Positions 31,381-44,200 of a DNA stretch of 64,000 nucleotides are shown piece after piece. The notes under the pieces were generated by a model that worked only from the letters and a program-made list of their open reading frames with translations, was not told where the DNA came from and ran no database searches. The position numbers and the translations under genes are program-made. The stretch's first letter is position 1. Each line of letters starts with the position of its first letter. Source of the DNA: Desmodesmus armatus (Eukaryota > Chlorophyta > Chlorophyceae > Sphaeropleales > Scenedesmaceae); contig VIIQ02000094.1 of the NCBI GenBank assembly GCA_007449985.2, positions 124,001 to 188,000 of the forward strand. Reading direction: 5' to 3'.

Positions 31381-34300
31381 CTAGCACCACGCCGGGCTCT
31401 CGTTGGACAGCAGCTCTAGCTTTTTCAAGGTGGAGCTGGCCAGTGCTGCCAAAGCAGCAGCACCAGGGGGGTCGGCAAGGCCCTTGCCTGCAGCACAGCC
31501 CCCAGCCCTGCCAGCTGCAGCAGTGCTGCCTGCTGGCCCACTGGCGGCCCATGCGGAGGGACTGCCTTGATGCTGCAGCCGCCGTCGTGCTGCTGCCACT
31601 GCTGCTGCAACCTCTGCACTGCAGCTGATAGTGCTCCTGCTGCCCTCGCTGCCGCATACACTGCTGCTGCTGCTCTCCTGATGTTGGGGGACATCACCCT
31701 CCTGCTGGTGGTGGTGTCTGCGACCCTGATAGGTGTACTGCCGTGTGGTTGCTGCACTGTGGAGTGGTGGGGGCCCAGGAGCTGCATCTGCCTCTGTTCG
31801 CATGTGCTGCCTGTGTGAGTGCTGGTGTGTGGGCCTGGCTCTGTGTGTGCTGTGATATCCGACTTGTTGCTGCTGTAGGGCATGGAGGGTTGTAACCTGG
31901 TGATCCTGCTGGCAACATCCAGCTCCACCACCTGCATGCGACGGATGTGCCCTGCAAACAGCAAATAAGTCATATGCATGTGTCAGCCAGGCTGAGTCCG
32001 GTCGTACACCACGTAGATCACCAGCAGCCACTGGCCTACCGCAGGCACTTGTCACACTCTGATTTGGGGCCCACCCATGCCTGTGTTGTGTGCAGGATGC
32101 TGCTGTGCACGGCCACCTGGCAAGAATATCGCCAGCACAGATAGTAGCGCAGCGTACATAACCATAGGCGCACCTGCTCCTGTGGGGCGACAGCTGCATG
32201 TCTGGTATTGGCTGCACATGCTGCGTCATCTGCTGCTGGGTGCCGCCAAGCTGCTGCTGCAGGCGTGCCACACCAGCCTGCAGCTGCCCAACAAGGCCGC
32301 GGAGCGGCTGCATGGCGGTGGTGGCAGCAGGCAATGGTGACGAAGGTTGTGATGAAGCCATCACAGCTCCTGGCCTGCTGGGCGTCCATCCCTGCCCCTC
32401 CACACAGACCTTGGCTGGTGACTGCAGGTACTGCTGATGCTGACTAGCTGGGCTCCACTCAAGGTTGTGCTGCTGCCGCAGATCTGCTGGCGTCCCTGCG
32501 TAAGCGCCAGCACCTGCCTCACATGCTGCTACTCCTGCTGACTGCATGAGATGGCCTGGAGGGTGTGCTTGCGTCCAGATGTGCTGGGGCCCTGCAGGTG
32601 CTGCAGCTGCCACAAACACCTGATGGCTGTCCACCCCTGCAGGGGCTGCTGCACCTTGCTGGGGCTGTTGGTTGCAATGGCAGCCTGCAGTGCAGGCGGG
32701 TGCTGATGGCCAGGCAGTAGCAGCAGCAGCAGCAGGCTGTGTGCAGCAGGCCTGCACAGCAGCAGCCCGTGACGCTGCTGCCACATCAGCGGTGGCTGCC
32801 GCTGCTGCTGCTGCTGCTGCTGGAGTTGCTGTTGTTGCAGAGACTGTGTCAAAGCGGCCATGCAGCTGTTCAACCGCTGTGGGGACATTGCCGCTGGCGC
32901 TGCCTTTGCTGGTGATGCTGGTGCTCCTGTTGGCTGTTTGGCAAAACTCTCAGCTGTCAACAGGGGCGCCAGCTGCTGGCTCAGCTGTGCGCAGATTGCT
33001 GCCAGGCATGCTGTGCGCTCCTGGGCTGTCCGCATGTCCGCCGACAAACACTGGCACTGTTCCTGCGGGCAGCAGCATCAATAGGCATCCAACTCCGTTT
33101 GAAGCAAAGGTTGGGACCATGGGCAGGACCCTTGTGCACTTGCACAGCATCAGGCGCTGTGCCAGCATTTGGCAAGCAGGAACTGGCGCCGAACAAGCCG
33201 AACATGCCGGGCTTGCGAACACACACAAAATACACAGCTGCAGAGAAGCTCGCACAGCGCCAGCTTGATAATTCAAAGGCACAGATCGCCACACATACAT
33301 GACCAGTGTCTATTTTATAGCTCACCCACATGATTGGTCACAAGGTTGGTTTTGCCCAACCTAGTGTTTGCACAACGCACCTCCAGTGCACGTGCCACGT
33401 GTGCGCGCTGAGGAGAGGGCTGCTGGCTGACTGCCGCACACACCATCTGCTCCTGCGCCTGAGACAGCTGCATTGACAGCTGTGCAGCTGCTGATGACGC
33501 TCCTGCAGCCACACAAAGTCAGCAGCAGGCTAATGAGCTGCGGCCAGCTGTTGTGCAAGCTTCCCGCCCGCACGGCCGCAGTCAATTGGCAACAGAAGAG
33601 CCCACCCGCTGAGTGCGCCACAAAAATGTGACATGCCATGCATCACCCCAACCGGTGTACGTAGGGCAGCAAACTCACTAACTAAAAAGCAAATGCCCAA
33701 CAAAGTTGGGCATTGAAGGAATGCCAGCATTGCATCACTGTTTGCTTCCCGCCATCCTGATACAACCCTAGCCAGCCTGAGCCTTACGTGAGTGCTGCTC
33801 CTGCAAGTCCACAAGAAGACAGGCAACGCAGTCCTGCAGCAGCCCATGGTGCGCCTTGACAGCTGCATGGGCGGTCACCTCCTGTTGCAGGGCCGCCTCC
33901 ATGGCGGACTTGCGCATCTGAAAAATTACACATGCCAAAGGCAACAGAAGGCAACAACTCTGCATGATTGTGTTTGCAATGTGTGGATCACATGACCTCA
34001 GGGGGAAGTGGCATGTGCGTGTCACCCGCGACTCCAACATCCAAGACACCGTGGTGTGTGCCGGCACACACAACCAAAGGCAGACCCACTGACAGTGCCC
34101 GCCAGGCGTGCTGAGAAGCGTTGTGAGCTGAGGCATGTGCAGTCACACTGACAACTAGCATGTCCTGCTGCTGGCGCACAGGTTCAGCAAGCCCTGTTGC
34201 CAGCATACGCCGGCAGTACTGTGACGGCCCACCAGCATACGCATGCAGTACTGTGACGGCCCACCTCAGCTTTGCTGCGTGCCTCCTCATGCCGCTTGGC

Positions 34301-36392
34301 CGTCTGCTGCAAGGCCTGCAGCTCTTGCTGTTGTGCCTTATGGCCAGCTGCGTACTGCTGCAACTCAGCAGCCTGCAGCAGCAAAGCCGGCGCACGGGCT
34401 CAAGCTCTTGAAAATGTGCTCTGCTGCAACGCGCTAGGGAGGTGTTGGCAAAACAGTTTGGGGTGCCAGTCCAGATGCATGCTGGACACCGTTCCCAGGC
34501 TGCTGCTGTGTTGCTCCAGCATCATGTGCAGGAGGCCTGAGATAGTGTGTCGCATAGTCAGCCAGCGTGTGTGCCCTGATACACCGGCAGAACGGTGAAG
34601 GCACTCAATGCTTCACCTGCTTGCTGGTCAGCTCCTGCATCTCATTGATGCTGCTGATCAGCTGCCCAATGTGTGCTTCATGCGCCCTGTTGGCATGTGT
34701 GTACCCTGCCTTTGACTCCTCCAGCTGCTGCTGCATCTGAGCAACCAGAGCAGTCTTGGAAGCCATAGACTGCATGCAGAAACACAAAATACAGCATGCA
34801 ACACACATTGAGCACGTGTTCTTTGTAAGAAACTTAGCCTAACCTGTGAGAGGGTGCAGGGAGAAGTGCGCTTTCTGTGCTGGTGAGTTACAGCAGCCTG
34901 CTGACTGCATGCAGTGCTGTGAAGTGCCAAAGTGCAGTGCAGGTGTGGGGACAATGCATGGTAAGGGCATTGCACCATGTGCACAGGCTCTGCAGAGGCA
35001 GAGACAGCTTTTACAGATACAAGGGTCGGTGTGCACACCCATGCTGCTACTGCTTCTGTTGCCGCTGCCCACTGTACTGGCCCCAAAAGCCTCCCAACAT
35101 GCATCGTCTGGCCCTGGGGCCTCCGCAGCACTGCTAGCTATCTGCATTCACTCACCTTGCCATGGTTTGCCTGCACCCTCTGGGTGGACCCCAGTGCTGC
35201 AGCCAGCTGCACCTGCACAGACGCGACCTCAGCCTCCTTGGCGGCTAATGCCTGCTGCAGATCCTGCAGCTGCTGCTTCAGCTGTTGGTGCTGGCCTGCC
35301 GCTCGCTCTAGCTCCGCCTTGTGCTGAGAGCTGTGCTGGACTGCCTGCGTCACTGCGGCCTGGCGTGCTGACTGGACCTGCGCAGTGCTGGACTCCTCCA
35401 GCTGCGTCAGCTGCTGCTGCAGCTTCTCTCTGCACGGCAGTCAGACACAACTTGCATGTTCATAGTATGCTAGCTACTCAAGTAATCCCTGTGCTAACAC
35501 ACGTGCTGGTACTGACAATGCAGGTGGCAGCCAGTTGTGCGCCCCAGCACGATTGGTTGCCAACACCCAGTACGTGTGTTGAGTGTGTTATCCAGTGCAC
35601 GTGAAGGACAGTGTCCGGCAGCTGATTGCATTTGGTTAAAGCGCAAGCCTCAGGTTGCAAAATTTGGAATTCTGCTAGCCTCCCCAACAGCTGGCAGGTT
35701 GCTGGCAAAAAAAAAGCAGCAGCGGCATCGTGAGTGATACCTCTTGCTCTGCTCTGTCTGCAACTGTTGCTGGTACTCCCGTTGCTGATTTGCCAGTGCT
35801 GCTTGCAGCTGCTTGCACTCGGCTGCCTCTTTCTGCCTGAGGGCCTCCAGTGCTGCGACCTGCTCCTCATACTGGGCAAACAGCTGCACAAGGACAAACA
35901 CAAGTGACTCTGTGCATGTGGTTGTACTTGCAGGGTGGTGGTGGTGGTGGTGTGGTGGTGGTGGTGGTGGTCCTGCTGTTGTCTGACAGGCCTCTGCGAG
36001 CTAGCTTTTAGCAAGCTGTACAACAGCATCAGGAGGCCGGCAACGGCTGAGTGCTGAACGCAATGCAACCCTAGGGATGCTGCTGTAGTGTGTTGCCCAG
36101 GCACACCTACCTCATCTTTTTCTGCAAGCACAGCGGTGAGGCTAGTCACAGCGTTGCTAGCTTCTTCAAGCTCTCCCTCTTTGGCAGAAAGCACCTGGAA
36201 CAAGGTGGATTGACATGTGTGATGTTGCCGGGAAGTGTGGCAGCTGCGCCCTTCGTGCCTGCATCATGGATGTTCACTCACTGCAAGGTTCCTGCTGAGG
36301 TCAGACGAAAGCTGTGCAAGTTGCTCCCGTAGCATGCTGATTTCTGCATCTTTGCCCACAACCAACATAGCAAGGGAGGCCGAGTCCTGCAT
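31381..36392 (-). CDS. Gln-rich coiled-coil protein of unknown function
   Basis: Exons: 36282-36392, 36111-36194, 35741-35883, 35156-35429, 34617-34769, 34265-34372, 33788-33917, 33381-33502, 32174-33062, 31381-31951 (~861 aa). The N-terminal ~370 residues are heptad-rich coiled coil (e.g. LFAQYEEQVAALEALRQKEA). The C-terminal half is low complexity, rich in Gln, Ala, Ser and His with poly-Q and poly-S runs. All splice phases agree except inside exon 9. There the frame open upstream (containing MSPQRLNSCMAAL) and the frame open downstream (to the stop at 31381) differ by one base, with the switch somewhere around the CAG run at 32790-32835. The start ATG (36390-36392) begins MQDSASLAML. It is head-to-head with FAP184 and next to CFAP57, so a ciliary or basal-body role is possible; this is inference only. 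Confidence 0.8.
34195..34264. repeat. 34-35-bp tandem duplication next to the exon 6 donor of the coiled-coil gene
   Basis: GCAGTACTGTGACGGCCCACC occurs twice, each preceded by CCAGCATACGC; the second copy ends at the 5' splice site of exon 6 (34264/34265). Confidence 0.85.
35936..35973. repeat. (GGT)n microsatellite in an intron of the coiled-coil gene
   Basis: About a dozen GGT/GTG triplets between exons 2 and 3. Confidence 0.9.
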
Positions 36393-36944
36393 GATTGATG
36401 GCTGCTGCAGTCATGCGCCACAGGAGAGCTGCCCAGCCAACAGCTGCCTCAAGACCCAGCACTAGGCTGGCATCTGGTGCCAAAAGTGACTATGGGTGGC
36501 AATTGATGGGGGTTTGACAGATGTATGCAGATTGTACAGGATGTGATTGTGGAGCAGTACTTCAAGATGGTGTCTCAATTCAAAGGGTTGCCAAATAAAC
36601 TGGCAGGAGTTAGATAAAGAAGCCTGATCACCGTACCGAACGATCTGAGCGGTCCTCCGAACGATGACTAAGCGACCTTTGACTTCCAGCTTGTTTGAAA
36701 TGTTGGAGCTGCTGAGACGAGAAAGCCCGTCAGTACCAGTAGTCACAAGCTCATGTGGTCGTCGTTACAAAACTGTGGCATACGTTTTCAGCCTCCCTCA
36801 GCCTTCAGTGGTCTGTGCTGCTGCAGCAGCGGCCAGCTGCTGCCCTTGGCCACTCAGCCACTGCAATCCTAATCCACTCAATCACAAGGCACAAACTTTG
36901 GCTAATAACGCAACGACTAAGTAAAGTAGAGCAACAGAAGGATT
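36393..36944. promoter_or_regulatory. Divergent intergenic region between the coiled-coil gene and FAP184
   Basis: 552 bp between start codons. It contains a direct repeat CCGAACGAT at 36636-36644 and 36657-36665 (21 bp apart, two helical turns), roughly 290 bp upstream of the FAP184 ATG. A shared control element for two cilium-type genes is plausible but unproven. Confidence 0.55.
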
Positions 36945-39900
36945 ATGGAGGCTGAAGCTGCAGAACAACAGGCAGCAATGGATGTTGGGCAGATGACCCA
37001 GGGGGAGGCCAAGCCTGACGATGAGGAGGTCAGGGGTGCACCAGGTTCCGCACATACGACAGGAAACAATGTGGTTGTCGTCAAAGGTGTTTCTGGTTAC
37101 CTGATGCCACAGGTAACACAGCCAGATGACCAGACGTCCAGCACACCCGCAGCAGCTGAAATGCCATTCATAGATGATCATGCGGGACAGTCACAAGAAG
37201 GTGCAACAGCAGAGCCTGAGGCCAGTGCTTATCATGATCAGGTGGCCCAAGCTGTTGAACAAGCAGCAGCTTCCACGTCAGGTACGGCGGCAAACTGGGC
37301 TGCACCGGGCATGTCTGCCCCAGCACACCCTGCATGTGCATGTAGCTTTGATGATTTTGCACTGCCAAGGAAATTGTGTCATCAGCAGTGTAAACTGGCA
37401 CACAAATTCAACCAAGGTTCATTGTACGCCATAGTTTCCACTGGTGCCAGGTCACCAGCATGGCTGATCATAGCCGTTGCTCCACCCTGATCATGCCATG
37501 TGTTTCGCACCACCTGCTGCAGGCAGAGACAATGGTGACAGCACACACCGCAGCACCATGACACACAGCTCAGGTGCTGACCTTGACAGTGAGATGATAC
37601 ACTCCCTGTCTGCGCAAACCTCCAGCCTGGCCCTGAGCAGCAGGCCCATGTCAGCAGCAGCAGGACCGCCTGTGCGGGGTTCACGGCCAAACTCTGCAGC
37701 CATAGCAGCAACCATTGAAGGCTTTGACAATGACTTCGTGGTGGGTGCTAGCCCCGTCCTTCCCTGCCCCATGCTTTGCTTTGTCATGCCCCATGGTATG
37801 GTGACTGCTTGGACAGCTTTCTGCTGTATGTGCAGTGCCTGTGCTTGCCTGAATGGTCACCAACCTGAGCCAGCGACGGCCTGGCAGTGCGCACACATGC
37901 CTGACTGCACACACAACTTGGTGTGAAGAACTGCACGTGCTTCAAGCATGACGCTCTATGTTCCTGCAATGCATGTCAGGGGGGCCGGGACAGCAACCAC
38001 ATCCTGGACGAGGTGCCTGAGGACAACCTCAATGCCGGGGTGGAGGAGCCCACAACGGAGCAGCTGGCTGAGGAGAAGCAGCAGGTGAGGCTAGCAAATA
38101 GCCAGTAGCAGGGATCCAGCTACAACTTGACAGCGGCGCATGATTTGGCATGTACTGCCCCAGGGCTCAAGCTTCCTATGGCACTGGTTTTCAGCAGCAA
38201 CCAGCGTGTGGTGACATGCAAGTATGCTGGCTTCGGTGCAACAGCTTTGGGGTGGCAGTTGCCACAGTGTCAGGCTGTGGTGGGGTGTAATAGCTGGTTT
38301 GCCTTGCTGTCACACATGGTGTGCAGTGTTTTGCGTTTGCTGGCTGGTATTACGACACAGCCTGGCAACCTGCATGCAGCAGTCTGAAGTTCAACCCCCC
38401 GGCAAATGAGTATGCGTCAGGGTGATGCTTCTAGAAGCCATGCAATCTGCCTACTGCTTGCCCCGCAGGAGTGTGCCATCCTTGTGGAGAGCAACGACAT
38501 GCTGCAGCAGCGGGCTCGCCAGGTACTAGACCTGCGCAACAAGGGTCGTCCAGCCGTCACTGGTGGGCTGTCGCAGCTGGATGGGGCTGACACACGCTAC
38601 AGGTATGCATGCCCGGATTCTTTCTGCGACAAGTGCTTGGCTGGACCGCACTGGGGCTGCGCACTTGGTGCCAGCATCGTGAAGCCTGAGGATGCCGGGC
38701 GGCTACCAGGCCACAGCCGTCTCAGTCAGAATGCAGACGGGACTAGCCCAACCGGAAACCTGACAGCTCAGCTGGCAGCAGATACTGTGTACAGTTGTTT
38801 TGTTGGAGCTACATGCCTTATGTAGCAGTCCGGTTGGGGTTGAGTCGTTGCTTGTGCTGCTCTGCAGGGCTGCACTCAAGTCATGGGTGGATTTGCGCAG
38901 GGAGCGAGAGGATGTAACCACACACTACCAGGTGAGAGATTCATGACCACATCTGCCTTTCCAGCTGCATACATGCCTGCATGGAGGCCCGCCAAGGTGC
39001 TGCTAGTTTTCAAGTTTTCAGCAGCCTATGCTCGATCTCTTCCTGCTAGCTGTGTTAGCGCACCCGGAAGCTGGCAAGTATCTGGCACCTGCTGGCCTGC
39101 AGGCATGAGTGTACGACAAAGCCTGCAACGAAACAATTCTCCTGCTATCACTATTCCTGCCTGCAGACGCGTGTGTTTGACATGAAGTCAGCGCTGGAGG
39201 GGCGCATCCAGCGTGCTGAGGAGATTGCCAACACCCTCAAACACTTCAAGCGGGAGGTGGCACTGGCGGCTGAGCATAGCAAGTCAGGCAGACCCATCTT
39301 GGAGAAGCTGCTGGCTGACGTGGAGGCAAAGGGTGAGAGACACAACTCAGCAGCTTCCTGGTCCGGGCCGTACATGGCAACCCTGTCAATGGTGATGCAT
39401 CGCTGTGATGCCACGGCAGCGGCCTGCGTGCTCACTAGGCACCTGGCAGGTTGACCTATCATACACATGCTGGGAACCATTTCCAGCGGCCGCACGATGA
39501 CTTGTTCCAGCTGTGTTGTCGATCTCGCTGCTGTCTGTTCAGAGCGTGTGCTTGAGGAGGAGGTGCAGCGTGTGCGGCTGAAGAACATCCACCTGGCCAA
39601 TGCACTCAAGAAGCTGGAGTCAACCATACGCAACAAGGAACAGCTGGCAGGTGGGCTGAAAATTGATCTTCAAACCAGCATAGTGCAGCCAGCAGCAGGG
39701 GACAGGGAGAGGACAAAATGTCGGTCCAGCTGCTGCATGGAGTGAGTGAGTATGGCTAGCAGTTGCATGGTGCGGCTGACATTCCCGCCCTGTGTGTCCC
39801 GCAGAGGGTCTGCATCTGATTGACTTTGAGCAGCTGAAGATAGAGAACCAGAGCCTGAATGAGAAGATAGAGGAGCGCAACGAGGAGCTGATCAAGCTGC

Positions 39901-40852
39901 GCAAGAAGACAACAGTCACGGTGCAGGTGAGCGCAGCCGCCTGATCAGGAACAACTTGTAATGAGCTAGAAGCTCAGCCGGTGCGGTGTTGGTATGCAGT
40001 GCTATGTTCTTTCAACAGTGCCATGCATCCGAGGGCCACACTGTCGATAGCCCTGCAGATGGGGTGTGTGAACATGTGCGTACTGTCCTCACTTGTGCAT
40101 GGCGCAGTGAACAACAGCACTGGTGCATTCGCTGCAACAAACCATGAAGCAGTTGCATGACCAGTTGATGTATTGAAGGTTCTGTGTTGGTGTGATGTCC
40201 CTGCAGATCCTCACTCACATGAAGGCAAAGCTGGCCTTCATTGAGTGTGAGAATGAGGTGCTGCAGGCAGAGCTGCAGCAGCTGGAGGCAGCACTGTCGG
40301 GCAAGAGGGACGAGCTGGCATCGCTCAAGTCTACGCGGGACCGCTTGTGGCAGCAGCAGCGGCAGCTGAAGGAGGGAAGCGTGTGTGTCACCAACCCCTT
40401 GCTGATCCAAGACATGCAGGTGCGCTGGTGGTGACAGATCAGAGAGCTATTACAGTTAGCAGCTGTGTGGGCGCAGTGGTGTTGGCTAGGAATCGTCTGA
40501 CATCCATGCCCTACACACGGTGACCCTCAGGCTGTACACAACACGTCCTTGAATTAAACCTGAGTTTTGCTGAGGTAATGCACATGCATGTGCAACATGG
40601 ACTGCCCCACAGGTGCAGAAGGAGAGAAGGGATGATTTGATGGCAGAGATTGAGATCCTCAAGCAGCAACATGCAGCTCTGGTGTCTACCATGTCGCCTA
40701 GTGTGTCAGTGTCTGGCAGCAGAGGCGGGTCGCCCCTGCAGGCAGCATCAGCAGCCTCACCCGGGCGCTTGAGGTCACCACTCAAGAGCAGCAGCAGCAG
40801 CAGCAGCAAAGCAGGCTCAGTCAAGTTATTAGTGGCCTCTGCAGGCCGATGA
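36945..40852 (+). CDS. CFAP184: Cilia- and flagella-associated coiled-coil protein CCDC96/FAP184
   Basis: Axonemal protein that pairs with CCDC113/FAP263 near radial spoke 3 and the nexin-dynein regulatory complex. Exons: 36945-37281, 37523-37740, 37980-38084, 38469-38602, 38868-38931, 39167-39332, 39543-39650, 39805-39926, 40207-40419, 40613-40852 (568 aa, all phases consistent). The first ~190 residues are acidic and low complexity. The conserved CCDC96/113 coiled-coil domain runs from about residue 287, with FDMKSALEGRIQRAEEI, EEVQRVRLKNIHLANAL, IRNKEQLAGEGLHLIDFEQL and NEKIEERNEELIKLRKK. The tail is Ser-rich. TGTAA occurs 4 nt after the stop codon (40856-40860). Its presence argues that the organism builds motile flagella. 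Confidence 0.94.
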
Positions 40853-41262
40853 CGATGTAACTTTGAGCTGGTTGTTACCGCCTTTGCTTGCATTCTGCGT
40901 ACACGCTCATTCCATCATGCCGCGGTCATCCAGACAATGAGACAGGCCCTCAGGCACCTTGAACAAGGTTCTGCCGATGATGGGAATGAGAAGGCAACAT
41001 CATCTGTGCAGCGTATGTTTGATGTTCTTTGCGTCACCGCCAGCAACACTAAGCAGCCTAAAGCAACACTAAGCAGCCTAAGCAAACCTCGTCGCCACCA
41101 AAACACCATGCAGGGGATCCTTCCATGCCGACATTCATGTCTGCTAGTAGCAGACAGAACAAAGAACACAGCACTCTTCAGGGGAAATTGGTGAGTCCAC
41201 AACTGGCAACAAACAGGGCTCTACAGCATATTGACAGGAGGCTCTGTTGCTGCCAGCACCCC
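40853..41262. other. Convergent intergenic region FAP184 / CFAP57
   Basis: 410 bp between two stop codons. It contains an imperfect 19-bp tandem repeat (GCAACACTAAGCAGCCTAA, near 41043-41082). No gene seen. Confidence 0.6.
40856..40860 (+). promoter_or_regulatory. TGTAA polyadenylation-type signal of FAP184
   Basis: TGTAA 4 nt past the FAP184 stop codon; unusually close but in the expected orientation. Confidence 0.5.
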
Positions 41263-44200
41263 TCATTTTGCCCGCCAAGACTCCAGATCGGACTTCATCG
41301 ATGCGATCATGCTGTGGTGGCTTGACGTTGGGCGCCTGTCCGTCAAACCGCCTGCTGGACTGGGAGTGCGCAGCACCGCCATCCTTCCCGACGCTTCATA
41401 CTTGGAAGGGGAGGCGCTGCCAGGTCTGCTGGTGCCTCCTGCTGTTTTGGGGCGAGCGCTCGGACTCACTCCCCTGCCTGCTGATGGACTGCTTGCTGCT
41501 GGTGACCGCTGTTGGGCATCGTCTGCGCTGTCAGCATCGGCTGCTTGCTCCCGTGGCTCGGCATGCTCCTGCATGCGTGCCAGCTGCGCGGCTTGCAGCT
41601 GCACCACCCCTGTCATTGTGTCCAGGGTCGCCTGCAGCTCAGCAATCTGGCTCCACTGCTGCTGCATTGCAGCGGCAAAGTAGGCGCCCTCACTTGCTGG
41701 TGCCAAGATGCCGCCCATGCGAACACCTTGGCTGCGGGCCACCCTGCATCACACATTGACATGACAAACAGAACCTTGGCAGGCTGAGGCAGTCATTGAT
41801 GGCAACGCCAACTGCTCCACCTGCACATGGTTGCAATTGAGTGCTAGTCGTGTGGTGACCGACCGCAGCTAAACTACAGCAATGCAATGCACACCAGTTG
41901 TTGCACGGCACCCGTACACACTGCTGGCAGCTCACTTTTGTGTGGCAAGAGCACCACCTTGTTGCAAGCTTGGGGCCCTGCCGCTGCACGGCCGGCTGCC
42001 GGCAGCTCCAGGCGCAGCGCTGTCAGCTGCTTCCTGCAGCTGCACAGCCGCCAGCTGGCGCGTGGCTGTCGCCAGTTTTTGTGCGAGCACCCGTGTGCTG
42101 TGCTGCAGTTCAGCCAGGTCTGCAAGAAGGTGTGAGTTGTCGGCCATCAAGCGGCGGCTGTGACTCTGCTTGTCTGCACGGGCCTGCACGCACACACGAC
42201 AGTCGGCAAGACTGCTGCACGCAACCATTTTGGCAGGAGCAGCTACTTGCTTTCCGTTCACACAAAAGACCGGCTGTCAGGACACAAGCAGCACCCAGGT
42301 CCCGCTGATTGTTCACCTGGTTGAGCTGCCGCTCCAGGATGTTGCTCTTCTTCTCAGCCACAGCAATGTGTGCCATCATCTCAGCCTCAACCTGTAGATC
42401 GCATGACACCCCACCACTCAGTGCCTAGCCAAGCGACTCCAGGATTGGAGACTTGCGCATGAAACAGAAGGTTGCGCGTTGACAACCACACCAAAACACA
42501 GTACCAGCACGCAGCACAGCCTGCACAGCTGCTGTGTGTGGGACATTGCCCACCTGCACACTTGTCCGGGCCCCGCCCCCCCTCTTTGTGCAGTACTTGA
42601 CAGCAAGCTTCTCAAGCGCTTGCTGGGACGCTGTCTTGCCACCAGGCACCCGCTCGTCCGGCTGTTGCAGCACCTGCACAACACATGGACACATCAAGCA
42701 TATCATCTGTTGCGTCCAGCCGGGACCTTCACAACACCATTTTATTTCCATCACTTGGCAGGCAGCCTGTTGTGACACCATGTTGGAGACTGCATGCAGC
42801 TGCAGCTTACATGAGCGATGTCGTAAGCAATGGCATCCAGCAGTGCAGACTGGAGTGCTGTCTTGCGCTTGGCCTCCCACAGCTCCTGCTTGGCCTGGCT
42901 GATGGCGGCGCTGCGCTCAGCAACAGCACGCTGCGCAGCCAGCAGCGCAGAGCGCCCAGCCAGCAGCTCCTTGTCCTGCAGCACGAGAGCAGCAGGTTAC
43001 TTGACCGTACCACGTGGACTAAGTGCACTCAACTGGGAGAGAGCTTGGCTTTTGGCAAGTGCAGACAGTCGGGGCAAAGATGTGGATGCCCAGTGGTGGT
43101 TTGCAGTGAGGGATGGCCCTGCAGGCCAGCAGCGCCAGTCGACAGCCACCAGCACCCACCTGTGCATGCACTGTGGCCTGCATGTGCTCCAGTTGCTCCT
43201 CCTTGGGCTGCAACTCAGCGGCAGTAGCTTCGTTCTGCAAATGCACACGCCCACACCTGCCTGTTCAGCGTCCGCAGTGCAACAAGGCTGATGGTGCAGG
43301 TCCTCTGCTGCGACAAAGGAATGAAGTGTCTGTCTCACAACAGAGCTGCAATGGACAGCTGCCAGTGGCTGTTGCGTCCAAGCCACAGCGCGCCCCAAAC
43401 AAGTCAGGATCCACCTTACACGCCTCAGCATAGCCGTGGGCGCCGCTCCAATCCTGCTGAAAGACACACACCTTGTAGGTCAACACAAACTTGTGTGTCT
43501 CCAGCTCCTGCACACGCCGCCTGAGGCCCTGCATGGTCCCGTAGTTGTCGCCGATCACCCCATCCCGCTCCCCAATCTCCGCGCGCAGCTTGTCTGCCAC
43601 GCCCCCTGCATCCGCCAGCTGCTGCTGCAGTGCCTTCACCTCCTGCTGCAGGGCCACCATGCGTCCTGCATCAGCCGCCTTTTCCGCCTTGAGGCGTTCG
43701 TTGGTGCGGCTGAGGATGTTGGCCTCCGCACGAAGCGTAACTTGGGTCTGCGGGCAGCGGAGGTTTAGGGGCAAAATGAGGTGATGCGGGTGAGAATGTT
43801 CATGCCCCAGCTCAGTGTGCGGCGTGGCCATGCATTGACTTCAGCCACTTCTGCAGCTGGGCGTCAGACGGCCCAACAAGTGCTGTACATGTCTTGGTGT
43901 CTATGTACACAGAGTAAGACATCAAGTCACAATCAGCAAGCGGGCCAGGCACCGCAAGTGTGAGAAATTTCACCTATGTAAAGCAGGCTCTGCCGCCGTC
44001 GCTTGCGCTACTTTCTCTTTTGGTAAGGGGGCATGCCGCCTGCAGGTTGCATGCTTACCTCCTCCGCTGTGCGCTGCAGGGTTGCCAGTCGCTCGCTGTC
44101 CGTCTCTGCACGCTTCTCCAGGTCCTCCTCTGTCTGCATCAGCACCTCCTGCCACACGGCATCAGCCTCGGCAGCAGCAACTGCGGCAGCTTCAGCCCGG

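Noticed and set aside
32672..33268. 198-codon plus-strand frame opposite the coiled-coil gene
   Set aside because: It is the antisense of the poly-Q exon; the minus strand has correct splice phases and the homopolymer codons explain the open antisense frame.
33690..33716. Stem-loop AATGCCCAAC/GTTGGGCATT, terminator-like
   Set aside because: It lies in an intron of a nuclear gene, and Rho-independent terminators do not apply; the stem is short and no other evidence supports a function.
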